A stretch of 10,622 nt of DNA from JAZSMS01 sp045536015 (GCA_045536015.1 JAZSMS010000050.1:1-10622), one strand, 5' to 3'. Numbered from the stretch's first letter, positions 1 through 6,430 are shown. Notes: generated by a model not told the origin, from the letters alone. Numbers and translations are program-made.

Positions 1-996
1 GGTCACAAGTATCAAATTGAGCAGGCTCGTGCTTTAAGCGGTGCAGATTTTATTGTTTGCATTATGAGCGGAAACTTTGTTCAGCGTGGGGAAAATGCTG
101 TTTTTGACAAGTTTTCCCGTGCAAAAGCCGCTATTGAAGCCGGTGCCGATGCAGTTTTTGAGCTTCCTACCGTTTTTGCATTACAATCAGCAGAATTTTT
201 TGCTTTAGGCGGTGTTTTAATTGCTCAGGCTGTCGGTTGCACGCATCTTTGCTTTGGCTCGGAATGCGGTGATATTTCTATTTTAAAACAAATTGCGCTC
301 GAAAACACATTTTGCCGCGAAAAACTCAAAAACGGTGCTTCCTATGGCACTGCAAGCACGGAATTCATTGAACAGACGCGTGCCAACAATATGCTTGGCG
401 TTGAATATTTACGCGCTTTAAAAAAGATAAATTCCCCTATTATTCCACTTACAATTAAACGTGATTTTTCTTTTGCCTCGGCAAGCGAAATCAGAAACGA
501 TATTTTTAACCCGCAAATGCACCCGATAAAAGCAAAACCGCTTTATTTTAACGAGTTCTTCCCTATTATAAAATACAAGCTTATCTCAATGACGACCGAA
601 GAATTATCTTTAATCTGCGGGGTTTCTGAAGGACTTGAGTATAAGATAAAGGCAGAAATTTTATCTGCCGAGAATATTGATGATTTAATACATTCAATTA
701 AAAGCAAGCGCTACACTTACTCGCGCATTTCGCGCATTTTATGCTGTGCGTTGCTTGATATAACTAAAGAAAAACTGGATTATGCAATAAAAAACCATCA
801 AAAAGCTCGTCTTCTTGCAATAAACAAACAAAGCGAGCAAATTTTAAAGCTAGCAAAAAATTTTTATATCTCACCGCTTGATTACAAAACGCAAATTACC
901 GAAATCGATTTAAAGGCAACTGAGGTTTATTCGATATTCTCTTGCCTAAAAGGCAACGAAGATTTTACTATTGGGTTAATAAAAAAAGCACCTTAA
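1..996 (+). CDS. tmcAL: tRNA(Met) cytidine acetate ligase TmcAL (YlbM family), 5' end cut by window
   Basis: The frame is open from base 1, so the gene begins upstream and 331 residues are visible. In the known family the enzyme uses ATP and acetate, through acetyl-AMP, to make N4-acetylcytidine at the wobble base of elongator tRNA-Met in the cytoplasm. Visible support: the window opens with GHKYQ, the end of the nucleotidyltransferase HxGH motif. GNFVQRGE follows at partial residues 24-31, FGSE at 85-88, NNMLGVEY at 129-136 and SASEIR at 160-165, then a family-typical C-terminal stretch with EGLEYKIK and KRYTYSRISRIL. Only about 15-20 N-terminal residues should be missing, giving roughly 350, shorter than B. 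subtilis YlbM (about 415). GENA replaces the commoner GEPA after the FVQRG motif. The last codons and the stop lie inside a terminator hairpin. It faces the ylbK homologue, as expected for the ylbH-M neighbourhood. Confidence 0.93.
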   Translation, partial: GHKYQIEQARALSGADFIVCIMSGNFVQRGENAVFDKFSRAKAAIEAGADAVFELPTVFALQSAEFFALGGVLIAQAVGCTHLCFGSECGDISILKQIALENTFCREKLKNGASYGTASTEFIEQTRANNMLGVEYLRALKKINSPIIPLTIKRDFSFASASEIRNDIFNPQMHPIKAKPLYFNEFFPIIKYKLISMTTEELSLICGVSEGLEYKIKAEILSAENIDDLIHSIKSKRYTYSRISRILCCALLDITKEKLDYAIKNHQKARLLAINKQSEQILKLAKNFYISPLDYKTQITEIDLKATEVYSIFSCLKGNEDFTIGLIKKAP

Positions 997-1008
997 GGTG
1001 CTTTTTTT
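981..1008. terminator. Shared bidirectional intrinsic terminator of tmcAL and ylbK
   Basis: A perfect 12-bp inverted repeat (981-992 with 997-1008) has a TTAA loop at 993-996. The GC core is GCACC/GGTGC. Seven A on the left and seven T on the right give a U-tract in both directions. The tmcAL stop TAA (994-996) sits in the loop, and the leftward gene's stop (1009-1007) touches the right end of the stem, so one element ends both convergent genes. Confidence 0.93.
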
Positions 1009-1777
1009 ATATGCCTAAATCTAATTTTATTTTATCTATTACTTTTTCTGCCGCTTGCCTGCCAAGCGCAACCGTTTCTTCTGCCATTGAAAGATTATCC
1101 ATAGGAATATCCCTTAAATCAGGATTTATCATAACGTCACATTCGTCATAAACGCGCGAAGTGTTTTGCCAATCGCTCATTTCAAACGCATTCATCATTA
1201 TTTCTAATATGTTTTTAGGTTTTTTATGTCCCCAGCCCTGATATCCGACGTCAACACCTATAACGTACTGTGCACCCATTTCTTTAACCTCTTTAACGGG
1301 TATTCTCGTTACAACACCGCCGTCAATCAGCATCATTTCTTCAGTTTCAATGGGCTCAAAAATTCCCGGTATAGCAAAGCTCGCATGGCACGCACGTGCT
1401 ATATTTCCCGAAGAAAGTGCAACACATTCACCCTTTAACATATCGCAAGCCACAACAGAAAGTTTTGGGGTTGTTAAATCTTCAAAATTCTTTCCTTTTG
1501 TCAGCATATTTACAAGTTCTTCCGCCTTTTTACCCTTTACAAAGCCATAATGAGGTATCGTTATATCAATAAACGAGGATACATCAATGCTTGCACAAAG
1601 CTTTCCTGCAAGATACATATCGCTTCCTGTTGCAAACAGTGCCGCGGCTATTGCGCCGGAAGAGCACCCGCTTATAAAATCAATAGGAATTTTATTTTCA
1701 ATAAAAACCTGCAAAATTCCAAGATGTGCTACGCCGTGCGCGCTTCCTCCGCCAAGAGCAACTCCTACTTTTTTCAT
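1007..1777 (-). CDS. ylbK: Patatin-like phospholipase family protein (YlbK/RssA-like)
   Basis: A 256-residue predicted serine hydrolase of the patatin family, which cleaves acyl esters with a Ser-Asp dyad. The physiological substrate is not known for this bacterial subgroup. Visible: glycine-rich oxyanion loop GGGSAHG at residues 9-15, nucleophile elbow GCSSG at 37-41 (Ser39), the ASFAIPGIFEP stretch around 132-142, and catalytic DGG at 152-154 (Asp152). No signal peptide or membrane segment is evident, so it is probably cytoplasmic. I chose the ATG at 1777 because AAAGG (1789-1785) lies seven bases before it. An in-frame TTG at 1792 would overlap that ribosome binding site. His14 sits where many patatins have Arg or Lys. 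It starts divergently from ylbJ with a 41-base gap and shares its terminator with tmcAL. The neighbourhood supports the ylbK name; the biochemical role is inferred. Confidence 0.88.
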   Translation of the reverse strand: MKKVGVALGGGSAHGVAHLGILQVFIENKIPIDFISGCSSGAIAAALFATGSDMYLAGKLCASIDVSSFIDITIPHYGFVKGKKAEELVNMLTKGKNFEDLTTPKLSVVACDMLKGECVALSSGNIARACHASFAIPGIFEPIETEEMMLIDGGVVTRIPVKEVKEMGAQYVIGVDVGYQGWGHKKPKNILEIMMNAFEMSDWQNTSRVYDECDVMINPDLRDIPMDNLSMAEETVALGRQAAEKVIDKIKLDLGI

Positions 1778-1818
1778 AAATGCGCCTTTCAAAAAATAAG
1801 TTTATAACGGTGATTTAA

Positions 1819-2748
1819 GTGATCTTATTTATTATTCTTATAGTATTATGCCTTATCGAACCTAAAAATACTGTCGAGATAACAAATCAAACAATTTTTT
1901 TGTGGGCAAAAAACGTTTTACCTACACTTTTGCCGTTTTTTATAATAAGTAAGTATATGCTTAACCTTGGCGCAGATAAGTTTTTTTCAAAGCTTTTTAA
2001 ACCTATAACCTCTTTTTTATCGCTTCCAAGCACAAGTGCTTTTAGTATTTTTATAAGCGTTTTGTGTGGTTTTCCGCTTGGCAGTAGAATTGTAGAAGAC
2101 GTTTATAAAAATTCTCCTAACAAAGAATATTTTGCAAACGTTTGTTATTCGGCAAGTTCGGTTTTTATCTTATCAACCGTAGGAAACGGAATTTTATTCT
2201 CCGGTCAAGACGGCGTTGCGCTTTTTATTATAAATTTGTGTACTTTTTTTATTTTTGTAATTTTAACTAAACCAAAAACTCTTTGCGAAGCTGAGCTTAA
2301 CGTTAAGCACGGCGAGCCAGTTAGCGAAAGCGTAACCGCTATTTTTAACGTTTGCGGAAACATGATACTTTTTTCGCTTATCTCTTCTCTCTTTACGCGC
2401 TTTATTAAAAACAAATTTTGGGCAGCTATAATAAGCGGTATTTTTGAATTTACAAGTGGCATAAAAGCGTTAAGTAATTTTTCTTCCGACACATCTTTAC
2501 CTTTGATAAGTTTTTTACTTTCTTTTGGCGGACTTTGTGTTATTTTTCAATGCTTTAGTCAACTTAAAAATATAAACCGCACAAAATTTATCTTAAACAG
2601 AATTTTGTGCGGCATAATATCGTTTTTTCTTTGTTATATATATATAAAAACCGCCCTGTTTTTGCCAATAATTATTACCGTTTTAGTAATAATTTTCTGT
2701 CAATTAGGGCGGAAAAAGTCTTATTTTTTAAAGTCCTCAAGGTCCTGA
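1819..2748 (+). CDS. ylbJ: Sporulation integral membrane protein YlbJ-like (nucleoside-recognition/gate fold)
   Basis: A 309-residue, strongly hydrophobic protein with about seven or eight predicted membrane segments. The family is associated with spore cortex formation and forespore heat resistance in B. subtilis; the transported or sensed molecule is unknown. Visible family features: the N-terminal LWAKNVLPTLLPFFI-like segment (about residues 28-42), CGFPLGSR near 84-91, a serine-rich SASSVF stretch near 111-116, and a C-terminal GIFEFTSGIKAL followed by SFGGLCVIFQCFSQL. The start is GTG, with CGGTGA just upstream and an in-frame TAA (1816-1818) directly before it, so no longer start exists. 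It is about 100 residues shorter than B. subtilis YlbJ, apparently by shorter hydrophilic loops, because both ends of the family pattern are present. Its last 28 bases overlap the 3' end of the leftward operon. I could not find a convincing promoter in the 41 bases before it. Confidence 0.82.
   Translation: MILFIILIVLCLIEPKNTVEITNQTIFLWAKNVLPTLLPFFIISKYMLNLGADKFFSKLFKPITSFLSLPSTSAFSIFISVLCGFPLGSRIVEDVYKNSPNKEYFANVCYSASSVFILSTVGNGILFSGQDGVALFIINLCTFFIFVILTKPKTLCEAELNVKHGEPVSESVTAIFNVCGNMILFSLISSLFTRFIKNKFWAAIISGIFEFTSGIKALSNFSSDTSLPLISFLLSFGGLCVIFQCFSQLKNINRTKFILNRILCGIISFFLCYIYIKTALFLPIIITVLVIIFCQLGRKKSYFLKSSRS
2577..2612. repeat. Perfect 12-bp inverted repeat inside ylbJ; possible second terminator for leftward transcripts
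   Basis: CCGCACAAAATT at 2577-2588 is exactly complementary to AATTTTGTGCGG at 2601-2612, with a 12-base loop. Read leftward, the stem is followed directly by TTTATATTTTT (2576-2566), which looks like an intrinsic terminator tail. Read rightward, the nearest T-run starts only about ten bases later. It lies wholly in ylbJ coding sequence. Confidence 0.55.
2643..2712 (-). terminator. Probable terminator of the leftward alr-coaD operon, inside the ylbJ 3' end
   Basis: AGGGCGG (2706-2712) and CCGCCCT (2651-2657) form an outer 7-bp GC-rich stem. Between them AATTATTAC (2670-2678) and GTAATAATT (2686-2694) form a perfect 9-bp inner hairpin. Read leftward, the outer stem is followed by TTTTTATATA (2650-2641). 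It begins nine bases past the stop codon of the last operon gene, where a terminator is expected. The branched form with a long loop is not canonical, hence moderate confidence. Confidence 0.5.
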
Positions 2749-3167
2749 GCAATTTGTTGCTGTGTTTCTACCATACGGTCATTAAGCTCGCTTAAAAGGT
2801 CAACCGCATAATTTTTAGCCGAAAGCTTAACCTCTTTTGCGCTTTGGCGCGCATTATCTAAAATAAGCTTTGCTTCATTTTCTGCATTGCGGGTAATTTC
2901 GTGCTCGGCAACCATTTCGTCTGCAGTCTGTTGTGCGGCAGCGATGCACTGCTTTGCTTCTTCTTCGGCGTCAATTAAAATCTGACGTCTTTCTTTCATA
3001 ATATTTTGTGCTCGTTCAATCTCTGTCGGAAGGCTTTCTCTAAGCTCGTCAAGAATGTCAAGACAAGTATCAACATCAACAAGTGATTTGTACGAAAACA
3101 TTCCTTTCTTTGTTTGGGTAAGTTCTCTTTCCAGCTCGTTAATAAGGTTTATAACTACGCTTTCCAT
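2721..3167 (-). CDS. Conserved-looking coiled-coil protein of unknown function, last gene of the operon
   Basis: A 148-residue hydrophilic protein that I cannot assign to a characterised family. It has no signal peptide or membrane segment. From about residue 47 to the end it is nearly all helix-forming, rich in Glu, Ala, Lys and Gln, with heptad-like spacing, and should form a long coiled coil. The composition resembles the stalk of ATP synthase subunit b, V-ATPase subunit H, or DivIVA-like proteins; that is a similarity of type, not proof of homology. The first 45 residues (VINLINELEREL, then FSYKSLVDVDTCLDILDELRESLP) are less repetitive and may be a separate helical head. The start has a strong AGGAG site (3179-3174), and only 12 bases separate it from coaD. 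I infer a cytoplasmic structural or adaptor role, possibly in the cell envelope or division. Its 3' end overlaps ylbJ by 28 bases. Confidence 0.8.
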   Translation of the reverse strand: MESVVINLINELERELTQTKKGMFSYKSLVDVDTCLDILDELRESLPTEIERAQNIMKERRQILIDAEEEAKQCIAAAQQTADEMVAEHEITRNAENEAKLILDNARQSAKEVKLSAKNYAVDLLSELNDRMVETQQQIAQDLEDFKK

Positions 3168-3179
3168 AAATTTTCTCCT

Positions 3180-3665
3180 TTATTTATTATCAATAAGTCT
3201 TTGCTTAACAAAATCGTGTATTTGGATTGGTATCATCTTTGACAAATCACCGCCAAGGCAACCAATCTGTCTGACAATACTTGAACTTAAAAAGCTATGT
3301 TCGGAATCTGCCATTAAAAATATTGCCTGAAAGTCAGAATCGAGCTTTTGGTTAAACGTTGCCCATTGAAGCTCGTATTCAAAGTCGCTTACCGCCCTTA
3401 AGCCTCTTATTGCGGCAATAGCGCCTTTTTTCTTCATGTAATCAACCATAAGTCCGTCGGAATAATCAACTTCTACATTGTCCAAATGTGCTATTGATTT
3501 TTTTATCATATCAACGCGTTCTTCAACCGAAAAAAAGTATTTCTTTTCGGGGTTATTCATAACCGCAACAATAAGCTTATCCGCCATTTTAGAGGCACGA
3601 TTAATTATGTCAACATGCCCAAGCGTTATCGGGTCAAAGCTACCCGGATAGATAAAAGTTTTCAT
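3180..3665 (-). CDS. coaD: Phosphopantetheine adenylyltransferase
   Basis: This 161-residue enzyme, the usual length for CoaD, transfers AMP from ATP to 4'-phosphopantetheine, making dephospho-CoA in the penultimate step of coenzyme A synthesis in the cytoplasm. Visible motifs: YPGSFDPITLGH at residues 6-17, containing the TxGH nucleotidyltransferase signature (Thr14, His17). IRGLRAVSDFEYE at 86-98 contributes substrate-binding Arg87. SFLSSSIVRQ at 124-133 is the ISSS-type ATP-binding motif. The start ATG overlaps the rsmD stop in an ATGA arrangement, preceded by a strong GGAGGAG site. The rsmD-coaD pair is conserved across many Firmicutes and matches ylbH-ylbI in B. subtilis. No defect is seen. 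Confidence 0.97.
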   Translation of the reverse strand: MKTFIYPGSFDPITLGHVDIINRASKMADKLIVAVMNNPEKKYFFSVEERVDMIKKSIAHLDNVEVDYSDGLMVDYMKKKGAIAAIRGLRAVSDFEYELQWATFNQKLDSDFQAIFLMADSEHSFLSSSIVRQIGCLGGDLSKMIPIQIHDFVKQRLIDNK

Positions 3666-4204
3666 CTTTCTCCTCCAAGGAAAGTAAGGCTGCGACTGCC
3701 ATATTTACGCACCGAAACAACTTTGCAGTTTAAAACGGTAGGAAGCGCATAGTCGCTTGAATGTTCTAATACCAACACACCATCTTCTTTCAAAAGAGGT
3801 AGTGCGTTTTTAATAATATCTTCGTACAAGCCGTCGTCATACGGCGGATCGGCAAAAATAAAATCAAATTTTTGCGTTTTGCAAAGCGTTTTTAAAACAA
3901 AATCAAAACTGCCCTGCAAAATATTTGCATCAACGCCTAAATGCTGTGCGTTTTTTCTGACAAGTGATACATCTTTATCGCAGAACGTAACGTTAGCACC
4001 GTTAGACAGCGCTTCAAAGCCAATTTGACCGCTTCCCGCAAACAAATCAAGAAAATCGGCGGCAAATAAATCGTTTCTTATAATATTAAAAAGCGATTCT
4101 TTGACGCGCGCGCTTGTTGGGCGAACAGAAAAATCAGGGGGTGAAAAAAGGCCTTTTCCCCTGTGCTTACCGCTTATAATCTTAAGTAAAAATTTATTTT
4201 TCAT
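3662..4204 (-). CDS. rsmD: 16S rRNA (guanine(966)-N(2))-methyltransferase RsmD
   Basis: A 180-residue Rossmann-fold methyltransferase that, in the known family, uses S-adenosylmethionine to methylate N2 of G966 in 16S rRNA. Visible: N-terminal KIISGKHRGKGL (residues 8-19), VRPTSARVKESLFNII (27-42), motif I FLDLFAGSGQIG (51-62), and catalytic DPPY at 119-122. Start choice is uncertain. ATG at 4204 gives the family-like N-terminus but has only a distant GGCGAG before it. An in-frame TTG at 4234 would add ten residues unlike the family and has no ribosome binding site. A promoter-like sequence overlaps this start (see separate entry). The gene overlaps coaD by four bases and follows the membrane-protein gene by 33 bases. 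Confidence 0.94.
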   Translation of the reverse strand: MKNKFLLKIISGKHRGKGLFSPPDFSVRPTSARVKESLFNIIRNDLFAADFLDLFAGSGQIGFEALSNGANVTFCDKDVSLVRKNAQHLGVDANILQGSFDFVLKTLCKTQKFDFIFADPPYDDGLYEDIIKNALPLLKEDGVLVLEHSSDYALPTVLNCKVVSVRKYGSRSLTFLGGER

Positions 4205-4205
4205 T

Positions 4206-4234
4206 ATAATATCACATTTCTCGCCGTTTTTCAA
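4206..4234 (-). promoter_or_regulatory. Possible internal sigma-A promoter at the rsmD start
   Basis: On the minus strand TTGAAA (4234-4229) is separated by exactly 17 bases from TATTAT (4211-4206), a good match to sigma-A spacing and boxes. The -10 box ends two bases before the rsmD ATG at 4204, so transcription would be expected to start within or just past that codon. It could boost coaD rather than rsmD, or be chance in AT-rich sequence. Confidence 0.4.
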
Positions 4235-4237
4235 CAG

Positions 4238-4828
4238 TTATTTTTTTATTCCTCTAACAAGGTTGTTTTGTGCGCGATAACCGTAAATATAACCAATTCC
4301 TGCAACAAGAATAAAAATTACGATAGGAATGAAAAACAAAGGTGCGTTTACGGCATTTGGCATTGTAATATCATTTATATGCAAAATTGCAGGTTGTGAA
4401 AAATCAATACTAAGCGCAGGATTAAAGTTTATAAAGCTTGATAAAACGGGACAATACGCAATAAAAACAAAGTACAAAACCAAATACAAGCTCTCTGCAG
4501 TTTTAACACTTGCTTCGCGCAAAAAGCCGTTGTACGTTACAAACATATACGCAACCGTTACTATAACCATAGGAAGCATTGCAATAGCGCCTGCCAAAAA
4601 GCCTTTGTATGCCTTGTTTTGTTTCTTTTTTGCATCATCTATACCGCGATGGTAAGTATTGTTCCACGTAAGTAAAACAGTAAAAGCAATAAAAAGAATG
4701 CTTATAAGCACCTTGTAAATAAGGTCAATATTACCACCCATTACAAGCGCCATCGTTATAAACGAAACTGCACTTGTTGCAATGCATACAAGTAAGAGTT
4801 TAAGCGTTAAAATTACAAAATTCTTCAT
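4238..4828 (-). CDS. Uncharacterised five-pass membrane protein
   Basis: A 196-residue protein I do not recognise. Five hydrophobic stretches are visible at about residues 7-29, 35-54, 77-98, 113-133 and 163-184. A basic loop between the second and third (around 55-76, containing DDAKKKQNK) and a basic tail (RAQNNLVRGIKK) are probably both cytoplasmic. The fourth and fifth segments are separated by a roughly 30-residue polar loop, probably outside. There are no charged residues inside the membrane segments that would suggest an ion channel and no known transporter signature. The start ATG overlaps the fthC stop by four bases and has an AGGAG site inside fthC, so translation is probably coupled. 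Its place between fthC and rsmD gives no clear functional clue. Confidence 0.82.
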   Translation of the reverse strand: MKNFVILTLKLLLVCIATSAVSFITMALVMGGNIDLIYKVLISILFIAFTVLLTWNNTYHRGIDDAKKKQNKAYKGFLAGAIAMLPMVIVTVAYMFVTYNGFLREASVKTAESLYLVLYFVFIAYCPVLSSFINFNPALSIDFSQPAILHINDITMPNAVNAPLFFIPIVIFILVAGIGYIYGYRAQNNLVRGIKK

Positions 4829-5325
4829 TTGATTATCTCCTTTTCGGTAATAATTACGTCCATGCTAACGTCAGTAGATTTTTTAAAAATTTCAGGCTGT
4901 TCCTGGCAGGAAAATGCAACGCCTATTTTTAATCCTTTTTTATCAAACAAAAGTCTGTCATAATAGCCTTTTCCAAAGCCCGCGCGCATCATTTTTCTGT
5001 CAAAAGCACACATAGGAACTACAAAAACATCTATTTTACCTTTATATTCATTTCCAACGGGTTCGTTTATATTGTATCTTCCAACAGTTACTTGCGACGT
5101 TTTTTCTTTAGGAACAATTTTTTCGCCCTCAATGGTAGGAAGAATAACTTTTGTTGCCTTAATTTCTTTGACCTCCACCTCGCCGTCAAAGGCGTTATAG
5201 AGCATAACAACGTCGCCGTCTTTTATAAAACCTTGTACTTTTTGGCAAATTAGCCTCGAAAATTCTTTTCTTTGCTCTTTTGTAAGCGCCCTGCGAGCCT
5301 CTCTGCCTATTTTTGAACTATTCAT
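4825..5325 (-). CDS. fthC: 5-formyltetrahydrofolate cyclo-ligase
   Basis: A 166-residue enzyme of the MTHFS/YgfA family, which converts 5-formyl-THF to 5,10-methenyl-THF using ATP and so returns this inhibitory folate to one-carbon metabolism. Visible: the basic N-terminus with GREARRALT (residues 7-15), VILP at 60-63, DVFVVPMCAFD at 99-109, and the nucleotide-binding GFGKGYYDR at 116-124, followed by the C-terminal DVIITE-like end. It is shorter than the usual 180-190. The helix between the first strand region (EVEVKEI, 49-55) and VILP is nearly absent, and the usual HD before the final strand is replaced by a STD stretch near 150-152. The start lies eight bases inside the alr 3' end, with AAAGG before it. 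The nucleotide-binding core is intact, so activity is likely. Confidence 0.9.
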   Translation of the reverse strand: MNSSKIGREARRALTKEQRKEFSRLICQKVQGFIKDGDVVMLYNAFDGEVEVKEIKATKVILPTIEGEKIVPKEKTSQVTVGRYNINEPVGNEYKGKIDVFVVPMCAFDRKMMRAGFGKGYYDRLLFDKKGLKIGVAFSCQEQPEIFKKSTDVSMDVIITEKEIIK

Positions 5326-6430
5326 TTAAATAAACCTTTGGAACGCGCGAGGTAAACGAAAGCAATATTTCATAGCTTATGGTTTGCGAAATTTCGGCAA
5401 GCTCGTCAGCAGTAATCGAATTTTTTCCGTCATTTCCGATTAAAAGTACTTCGTCGCCAACCTTTGCAGGGATATCTGTTACGTCTATCATCGTCATATC
5501 CATACAAACGGTGCCTAAAATTTTTGTGCGTTTTCCATTAAGCAAAACCTCGCCTTTATTGGAAAGCAAGCGTTTATATCCGTCACCATAGCCTACCGGA
5601 ATAACCGCCATGCGCATATCCTTTTGTGCTGTAAAGCGTGAGCCATAGCTAACACTTTCGCCCTTTTTTAGATCATTTACAGCAACTATTGCCGTTTTTA
5701 AGGATAAAACGGGTTTTAATTCTATTGTTTTTTTAGTTTTAGCCGAAGGATAATAGCCATAGCACGCAATTCCTGCGCGCACCATATCAAATGTATATTC
5801 GGGATAAGATAAAATTCCGCCACTGTTAGAAGCATGAATAATACCGCAGTATCCAACAGAATTTTTAATTTGCTCTATCGCTTTTTTAAATTCCTTAACC
5901 TGCATATCGGTATAGGCTTTATCAAAAGTATCCGACTGCGCAAAATGCGTAAACACGCCTTTTATTTTTATATATTCGCTCTGTTTGATTGTATTTAAAA
6001 GTTTTTCTAATTCTTCGCCCGTGCGCACGCCCGTTCGGTGCATACCAGTTTCAATTTTTATATGTACGCCAAGTGCTTTTTTGTTTTTTTGCGCAAAACA
6101 AGAAAGTCTTTCAACTTCTTCTTTAGAACCAACCGCTTGCTCGATATCAAATTTAACACATTCTTCTTCGCTGCCAATCGGAATAGGTCCAAGTGATAAA
6201 ATTGGTAAATTAATGCCGTTTTGACGCAGTTCTATCCCTTCTTCAACCGCGGCAACACCCAGATAGTCTATACCAACCGTTTGGGCTTGTTTGGCACATT
6301 CTACCGCACCGTGACCATATGCATCCGCCTTTACAAGCATCATTACTTTTGAATTTACGCTTGATTTTATATTTATTAAATTTTGTCTTAAGTTTGCCAA
6401 ATCAATTAAAATAACGGTAGGACGTGCCAT
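5318..6430 (-). CDS. alr: Alanine racemase
   Basis: A 370-residue fold-type III pyridoxal-phosphate enzyme that interconverts L- and D-alanine, supplying D-alanine for peptidoglycan; length is typical. Visible: PLP-binding Lys34 in VKADAYGHG (33-41), the KIETGMHRTG stretch (125-134), HASNSGG (199-205), VRAGIACYGYYP (217-228), and catalytic Tyr262 in SYGSRF (261-266). GYGDGYKR follows at 280-287, GTVCMDM at 306-312 and a C-terminal SRVPKVY. The start ATG has a GGGGG-type ribosome binding site (6440-6436) and follows an extended -10 promoter, so it is the first gene of the leftward operon. Spore formers often carry a second alanine racemase that limits early germination. This copy sits with housekeeping genes and its promoter looks vegetative, so I infer a cell-wall role. 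Confidence 0.97.
   Translation of the reverse strand: MARPTVILIDLANLRQNLINIKSSVNSKVMMLVKADAYGHGAVECAKQAQTVGIDYLGVAAVEEGIELRQNGINLPILSLGPIPIGSEEECVKFDIEQAVGSKEEVERLSCFAQKNKKALGVHIKIETGMHRTGVRTGEELEKLLNTIKQSEYIKIKGVFTHFAQSDTFDKAYTDMQVKEFKKAIEQIKNSVGYCGIIHASNSGGILSYPEYTFDMVRAGIACYGYYPSAKTKKTIELKPVLSLKTAIVAVNDLKKGESVSYGSRFTAQKDMRMAVIPVGYGDGYKRLLSNKGEVLLNGKRTKILGTVCMDMTMIDVTDIPAKVGDEVLLIGNDGKNSITADELAEISQTISYEILLSFTSRVPKVYLNE

Noticed and set aside
1778..1792. TTG start of ylbK adding MKGAF
   Set aside because: The extra codons are the ribosome binding site of the ATG at 1777.
1778..1818. Sigma-E promoter for ylbJ in the ylbK-ylbJ gap
   Set aside because: I looked for the -35/-10 pair because ylbJ is a sporulation gene, but found no spacing-correct pair in the 41 bases; it may lie within ylbK.
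4329..4655. 108-codon frame antisense to the membrane-protein gene
   Set aside because: Lies wholly over a coding region with better start and coupling signals; Lys-rich shadow of hydrophobic codons.
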